The notes beneath the pieces were generated by a model. The model searched no databases. It saw only the letters and a program-made list of their open reading frames with translations, and was not told the DNA's origin. DNA of 9,595 bases from the NCBI GenBank assembly GCA_003446775.1, contig DMCH01000023.1, forward strand, positions 6,911 through 16,505, read 5' to 3'. The DNA is from Chloroflexota bacterium. Its GTDB lineage: Bacteria > Chloroflexota > Dormibacteria > Dormibacterales > Dormibacteraceae. This document shows, piece by piece, positions 6,553 through 9,595 of this stretch. Positions within the stretch are counted from its first letter, which is position 1. Each line of letters begins with the position of its first letter. A program made the position numbers and the translations under genes.

Positions 6553-6613
6553 GATTCCCCCCATCCGCCGGCGCCCTCCGGGCGGCGGCGACCTCCCCAC
6601 GTGGTGGGGAGGC
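6553..6613. repeat. Twin-hairpin palindromic repeat, copy 2
   Basis: This is a second member of the family seen at 1807-1862. The first hairpin is imperfect (CCGCC, a three-base bulge and GCCC against GGGCGGCGG, loop TCC; 6565-6588). The second is a perfect 9-bp stem, CCTCCCCAC-GTG-GTGGGGAGG (6592-6612). The three-base loop and the first stem differ from copy 1, while GATTC at the start and GACCTCCCCAC...GTGGGGAGGC at the end are shared. It fills the gap between the convergent SRPBCC and MarR stops and could act as a bidirectional transcript end. Confidence 0.85.
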
Positions 6614-7044
6614 TAGAGCTTCGACAGCGCCGCGCTGATCAGCTCGGCGTCGCCCGACTTCAAGCTCGTGCCGAGGTTGCGCTCGAGGCTGTTCAGAAAA
6701 ACCTTGTGCGCGGTCTTGTATGCGGCCTCGCCCTTGGCCGTGATGTGGGCGAATACTCCGCGGCGATCGGTCGGACAGGATCTGCGCTCGATGAGGCCGG
6801 CCTTGCTCATCTGGTCCAGGCGTCGCGACGCCCCGCTGTTCGTGATCCCCGCCACCCGCGCCAGGTCCTGGTACCGCATCATCCCGCCCGGCGAACGGGA
6901 AAGGTTGAGGAGCACCTCATACCAGGCCAGCGGCATGCCTGCCTCGGGCACCATGTCGTGCTCGAGAGCTGCTGTCATCGACGAGTGGACTCGATCGAGT
7001 CCCTCCCACACCTGCTCCACGTTGGAGGATCGCTTTGGTTTCAC
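6613..7044 (-). CDS. MarR-family transcriptional regulator
   Basis: The 143-residue protein has the MarR layout. An N-terminal dimerisation helix comes first, then WYEVLLNLSRSPGGMMRYQDLARVAG (residues 41-66), a recognition helix TNSGASRRLDQMSKAGLI (68-85), the beta wing ERRSCPTDRRGVFAHITAKGEA (86-107), and a long C-terminal helix. The wing's DRRG (93-96) is the conserved minor-groove contact. MarR dimers usually repress their own operon and release DNA on binding small phenolic or oxidant-like ligands. Start is GTG at 7044 with only a weak AGG site. It lies 54 nt downstream of the YceI gene on the same strand, with a hairpin between them. The palindrome at 7702-7717 is its most likely operator. 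C90 is the sole cysteine, so a two-Cys redox switch within one subunit is not expected. Confidence 0.93.
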   Translation of the reverse strand: MKPKRSSNVEQVWEGLDRVHSSMTAALEHDMVPEAGMPLAWYEVLLNLSRSPGGMMRYQDLARVAGITNSGASRRLDQMSKAGLIERRSCPTDRRGVFAHITAKGEAAYKTAHKVFLNSLERNLGTSLKSGDAELISAALSKL

Positions 7045-7058
7045 GGCGCCTATGGTAG

Positions 7059-7085
7059 ACGGGGCCCGGTCGGGCCGGACCCCGT
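7059..7085 (-). terminator. Hairpin between YceI and MarR genes, no T-tract
   Basis: On the minus strand ACGGGGTCCGG and CCGGGCCCCGT form an 11-bp stem containing one G-U pair, around the loop CCCGA. There is no U-run after it. It sits 13 nt after the YceI stop and 14 nt before the MarR start. It may reduce readthrough into the regulator, or stabilise the YceI message, rather than being a full terminator. Confidence 0.5.
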
Positions 7086-7098
7086 CGCTCGATCAACC

Positions 7099-7647
7099 TC
7101 AGGCTTGCGCGAGCTCTGCTGCTTTGACCACGATCTCGGCTTCGATCTCGAGCTTGACGGTGTGGCTGGCCATGGGAATGGCGCCCGCGACGCCGTCCCA
7201 GTTGAGGCCGAAGTCCATCCGGTTGAGCTGGCCTTTGGCGCTGATGCCGAGCCGCTCCTTGCCTCCGCCCATCGGGTCCGGTACGCGGCCCTCGAGCGTC
7301 GCGTTCAAGACGATCGGCTTGGTCGTGTCCTTGATGGTGAGGTCGCCGTGGACCTTGAAGGATTCGCTGTCGACGGGCTCGACGCGGTTGAGCTTGAAGG
7401 TGATCTTGGGGTACTTCTCCGCCTCGAAGAAGTCGGCCGAGCGGAGGTGGTTGTCGCGCATCTCCGTCCGGGTGTCGATGCTGGCGACGTCGATCGTCAC
7501 CTCGCCGCTGGTCTTGGTGACGTCGTCCTCAGGCCCCTCGAAGTAGCCCTCGAACGTGTTGAACTGCCCACGAACGGTTGAAACCGCGAGGTGCTTGGCG
7601 GTGAAGCCAACGTGGGTATGCGCTTTATCGATCTCGTATCTGACCAT
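7099..7647 (-). CDS. YceI-family lipocalin-like protein
   Basis: The 182-residue protein shows the YceI signature throughout. It starts YEIDKAHTHVGFTAKHLAVSTVRGQF, followed by GEVTIDVASIDTRTEMRDNHLRSADFF, YPKITFKL, FKVHGDLTIKDTTKPIVL and a final VKLEIEAEIV strand. YceI proteins form an extended lipocalin-like barrel that binds long isoprenoid chains in some members; in others the ligand is unknown. There is no signal peptide, so this one is probably cytoplasmic, unlike Escherichia coli YceI. AGGAGG five bases before the ATG at 7647 gives a firm start; the frame extends upstream without a stop, but that part is not coding. It is the first gene of a probable YceI-MarR operon and carries the palindrome 7702-7717 in its leader or promoter. 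Confidence 0.95.
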   Translation of the reverse strand: MVRYEIDKAHTHVGFTAKHLAVSTVRGQFNTFEGYFEGPEDDVTKTSGEVTIDVASIDTRTEMRDNHLRSADFFEAEKYPKITFKLNRVEPVDSESFKVHGDLTIKDTTKPIVLNATLEGRVPDPMGGGKERLGISAKGQLNRMDFGLNWDGVAGAIPMASHTVKLEIEAEIVVKAAELAQA

Positions 7648-7701
7648 GTGGTCCTCCTGTGAATTTGAGCGGTTTTCGGTACCGCCCTTCGTCACAGGTA
7701 C

Positions 7702-7717
7702 TTGCTTGCGCAAGCAA
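7702..7717. promoter_or_regulatory. Perfect 16-bp palindrome, probable MarR operator
   Basis: TTGCTTGC-GCAAGCAA is a perfect inverted repeat. After one mismatch (7701/7718) the symmetry continues for two more base pairs on each side. It lies 55 bp before the YceI start, at the head of the YceI-MarR transcription unit, in the 89-bp gap after the methyltransferase stop. Size, symmetry and position fit an autoregulatory MarR site. The link to this MarR is inference. No convincing -10/-35 pair could be fixed around it. Confidence 0.65.
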
Positions 7718-7736
7718 CTATTCCAGGTCGGGGTTT

Positions 7737-8159
7737 CTAGGCCGCTTTCTTGAGGCGGAACCAGGCGGCGGCGGCACGCATCATGGCCGGCGTGCCGGCC
7801 TGCTCGCCGGTCTTTGTCCAGGCGAGGTCCCAAGCCGGCCCAAAGCGCTCGCGCAATTCCGTTTCGCTGACCCCTGAGGGGACCGGCGGCAAGGCCTTGG
7901 TGAACGCCATCATGAGGAGGGTCGCGCCAGGCGCGGCGAGCGCCGTCACACCTTCCGCGTAGCGGACCCGCTGGTCGCGTTTCAGCCCGCCGTGAGTGGC
8001 CATGTAGACGGACTTGGTCCCCATGCCGGAACCGAGGTCGAGCGCCCGTCCCGCGGGTAGGGCATTGGGTCCTTCGATGAGCTCTTTCAACGGGATGGCC
8101 ACAGCGCGGTCCCAGGGCGTGAAGCCGACCGCGTACATGAGCCGGTAGGCGATCCCCAT
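7737..8159 (-). pseudogene. Class I SAM methyltransferase with internal in-frame deletion
   Basis: The 140-residue frame is shorter than the roughly 190-200 residues I expect for this family. Residues 1-57 match its start: MGIAYRLMYAVGFTPWDRA, a LKELIEGPNALPAGRALDLG segment and the SAM-binding motif I DLGSGMGTKSVYMATHG (41-57). Residues 58-140 match its end: GLKRDQRVRYAEGVTALA, PGATLLMMAF and the final WFRLKK. The expected middle is missing: the beta-2 acidic residue that contacts the SAM ribose, the GD motif III and the FD....G.FHG strand. The reading frame is kept across the join (about 7983-7995). SAM binding by a complete Rossmann fold seems impossible, so it is probably non-functional. 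ATG at 8159 overlaps the upstream stop by one base. A small-protein role for the remnant is possible but unsupported. Confidence 0.7.
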
Positions 8160-8641
8160 CAGGCGCTCGAGCGCCGGCGGTAGGCGTGAGTCTCCCGGCG
8201 CCAGCTGAACCAGACGCCGGCAACCATTCCGATGGCGAAGATCGCCAGCGCCACCGCCAGCAGGATCGGACCGACCTTGCCGGCTCCGATCGCGGAGCCG
8301 AGCGGGCCCCAATCGACGGTCGCTGCTCCGTTGAGCCATGCGATCAGCCCGAGCGCGAAGGCGATGCACGCGAGGGTCCAACGCTTTTCCGATGGCGACA
8401 TCTGCGCGAGGTCGAACCGCCGCTGCCGCTTCGATACGGGGAAGCGGCCGAGGCTTGCGACCAGCACGAGCCAGACGGCCAGCATCAAAACGCCGATGGT
8501 GAGGGCGATGGCCGGCGTAGCGGTCTTGTCGATCGGCGAGAGGTCTGCACTTCCGGCCCAAGCTGCCATCGGCACAAGCCAGATCACGCTGGTGATGGCG
8601 GCAAACCCGGTGCGGCCGAAGCGGTCGACAAGGTTCTTCAT
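8159..8641 (-). CDS. Small four-span membrane protein, unknown function
   Basis: The 160-residue protein has four likely transmembrane helices, near 11-30, 41-65, 87-106 and 123-147. A basic loop (SKRQRRFD, residues 70-77) separates the second and third, and the C-terminus is basic (SWRRETHAYRRRSSA). No catalytic or family motif is recognised. ATG 8641 is chosen because it overlaps the stop of the NmrA-like gene by four bases (ATGA). The frame remains open further upstream, but inside that gene. Its own stop overlaps the start of the shortened methyltransferase by one base, so all three are translationally coupled. A role tied to those two enzymes is suggested only by position. Confidence 0.8.
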   Translation of the reverse strand: MKNLVDRFGRTGFAAITSVIWLVPMAAWAGSADLSPIDKTATPAIALTIGVLMLAVWLVLVASLGRFPVSKRQRRFDLAQMSPSEKRWTLACIAFALGLIAWLNGAATVDWGPLGSAIGAGKVGPILLAVALAIFAIGMVAGVWFSWRRETHAYRRRSSA

Positions 8642-9438
8642 GTCTGTGTGGGATATCTCCGGGCCAAATACTGCTCGAATGTGACGGTGCCGTCGCGGTG
8701 CTCCGGAGTCAGCAGCCGGCCGGCGGCAAACTGGCGGCTGAACTTGAACGGCAGCCACAGGTTGACAAGGCGCTTGTTCGGCTTGCGGATCTTCAGCCAT
8801 GAGGTGGCCAGGCTCTTGAAGTCCCGCACCTCCGGACCGCCGAAGTCGGGCAGCATCCCTGCCGGCTCGCCGGTGACGACCTCGACCAATCGCGCCGCGA
8901 CATCGGTTGTGTCGACGGGCTGAAACTGCCACTTGAACGGCACCGTCGCGAGGCGGGGAAGCTTGCTCATGCCGTCAAGAAAAATGTCCATGAGAGTGTG
9001 GAACTGGGTCGCGCGCAGGATCGACCAGGGGACGATATTCTCGCGCATCACCTCCTCGGCCGCCAGCTTGCTTCGGTAGTACGGATAGGCGACGCCCTCC
9101 ATGCCGACGATCGAGATGTAGACGACGTGGCGGACACCGGCCTCTCGCGCCATCGCCAGCAGGCGCCGCGTACCCAGCACGTCAGTGGCCTCGTACTTCC
9201 GCGGTGACAATGGGTCGGATGCCGCGTGGACGATCGCGCTGACGTTCTTCACGGCGAGCTCGAGCCCGGCACCGGTGACGAGGTCGCCCTGGACCCAGTC
9301 GCCGGCTTTGTTTTCGGCTGGTCGGCGGCTGAGGATTCTTGCGCGATGACCGGTGTCGAGGAGACGTTTCACGACCTGGCGGCCCAAGGCGCCCGTTCCA
9401 CCGGTGACGAGCACGTCCTCGATCTCGCGTGTCTTCAT
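8638..9438 (-). CDS. NmrA-like / atypical SDR NAD(P)-binding protein
   Basis: The 266-residue protein has an N-terminal Rossmann fold with the dinucleotide motif VTGGTGALGRQV (residues 11-22). ILSRRP after the second strand suggests NADP preference, because the arginines can meet the 2'-phosphate. GDLVTG (51-56), HAAS (71-74), YISIVGME (107-114), YYRSK (120-124, a YxxxK pair) and WSILRATQFH (138-147) follow in the usual order for atypical or extended SDRs. The C-terminal part, with the PVDTTDVAARLVEVV pattern, forms the substrate side; substrate unknown. It is the first gene of a coupled three-gene cluster. The ATG at 9438 has no clear ribosome site. A GTG at codon 9 is preceded by GAGGAC but would cut into the first strand, so the ATG is kept. 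Confidence 0.9.
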   Translation of the reverse strand: MKTREIEDVLVTGGTGALGRQVVKRLLDTGHRARILSRRPAENKAGDWVQGDLVTGAGLELAVKNVSAIVHAASDPLSPRKYEATDVLGTRRLLAMAREAGVRHVVYISIVGMEGVAYPYYRSKLAAEEVMRENIVPWSILRATQFHTLMDIFLDGMSKLPRLATVPFKWQFQPVDTTDVAARLVEVVTGEPAGMLPDFGGPEVRDFKSLATSWLKIRKPNKRLVNLWLPFKFSRQFAAGRLLTPEHRDGTVTFEQYLARRYPTQT

Positions 9439-9496
9439 ATATGTGGCGGCTCAGGAAGATGGTAGCGAGGCGAAAAGTTGGGTTGGAAGTGCGGGG

Positions 9497-9502
9497 TATC
9501 AT
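9497..9502 (+). promoter_or_regulatory. Possible -10 element for the tRNA gene
   Basis: TATCAT matches the sigma-70 -10 consensus at five of six positions and would start transcription near 9509, about ten bases before the mature tRNA. A good -35 is not visible at the standard spacing. Confidence 0.4.
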
Positions 9503-9518
9503 CCTTCCTGCGCGGCGT

Positions 9519-9595
9519 GGGCCCGTGGCGCAGTCTGGGAGCGCGCCTGACTGGCAGTCAGGAGGTCAGGGGTTCGATTCCCCTCGGGTCCACCA
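9519..9595 (+). tRNA. tRNA-Ala, anticodon GGC
   Basis: The 77 nt fold as a full cloverleaf. The acceptor stem is GGGCCCG / CGGGTCC, the D stem GCGC / GCGC with loop AGTCTGGGA, the anticodon stem CCTGA / TCAGG with loop CTGGCAG, and the T stem AGGGG / CCCCT with loop TTCGATT. The variable loop is AGGTC. Anticodon GGC (9552-9554) reads the alanine codon GCC. The third acceptor pair is G-U, the main identity element of tRNA-Ala, which independently supports the call. The discriminator is A and CCA is encoded, ending exactly at the window edge. It stands apart from the minus-strand NmrA-like gene, divergently oriented, 80 bp away. Confidence 0.97.

Noticed and set aside
6601..7581. A 326-codon plus-strand frame opposite MarR and YceI
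   Set aside because: It is antisense to two well-recognised genes, with no family resemblance and shadow-like composition.
7648..8223. Upstream extension of the YceI frame to about 374 codons
   Set aside because: The extension is an out-of-frame shadow of the methyltransferase region. The ATG at 7647 has an AGGAGG site and matches the family N-terminus.
9519..9595. tRNA 3' end as an integration (att) site of a mobile element
   Set aside because: The window stops at the CCA; no integrase gene and no duplicated tRNA tail were noticed in it, so nothing supports an island here.
1..9595. CRISPR array, transposase, prophage or toxin-antitoxin module
   Set aside because: No regularly spaced repeats, and no recognisable transposase, integrase, phage or toxin-antitoxin protein were seen in any plausible frame.

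Overview
The window is high-GC and gene-dense, with mostly strong AGGAGG-type ribosome binding sites and some GTG and TTG starts. The gene families (SARP/BTAD regulator, class III cyclase of the TFLxTD type, YciI/DGPF, DUF1059, EamA, YceI plus MarR, small SRPBCC) are typical of free-living soil bacteria such as Actinomycetota, Chloroflexota or Dormibacterota. The phylum cannot be fixed from this piece. No phage, transposase, CRISPR array or plasmid gene was seen.

Layout from left to right. (1) Positions 1-976, minus strand: a 5-TM membrane protein, a 50-aa DUF1059-like protein and a YciI-family protein that runs off the left edge. (2) From 1008, plus strand: a stand-alone winged-helix/BTAD (SARP-type) regulator, 31 bp from the divergent membrane-protein gene. 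It is followed by a two-hairpin palindromic repeat and a 539-aa protein with a large unrecognised N-terminal region fused to a class III nucleotide cyclase domain. (3) A secreted putative metalloprotease-like protein (HExxE motif), closed by a strong intrinsic terminator. (4) An EamA transporter and an SRPBCC protein, 23 nt apart. (5) A second copy of the two-hairpin repeat, sitting between convergent genes. (6) Minus strand, read right to left: an NmrA-like NAD(P)-binding protein, a 4-TM protein and a shortened methyltransferase with overlapping ends. After a gap carrying a perfect 16-bp palindrome come YceI and a MarR regulator. (7) A complete tRNA-Ala(GGC) whose encoded CCA ends exactly at the right edge.

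Likely functional groups are as follows. The SARP regulator and the cyclase may form a local signalling pair, since related proteins carry such domains together. The YceI-MarR pair is probably autoregulated through the palindrome. The NmrA / membrane / methyltransferase cluster is translationally coupled, but its methyltransferase seems to have lost the middle of its Rossmann fold in frame.

The most useful leads are the in-frame core deletion in the methyltransferase, the palindromic operator before YceI-MarR, the dispersed twin-hairpin repeat, and the unknown sensor-like region on a cyclase that has Lys in place of the usual catalytic Arg. I did not find a clearly new multi-gene system.
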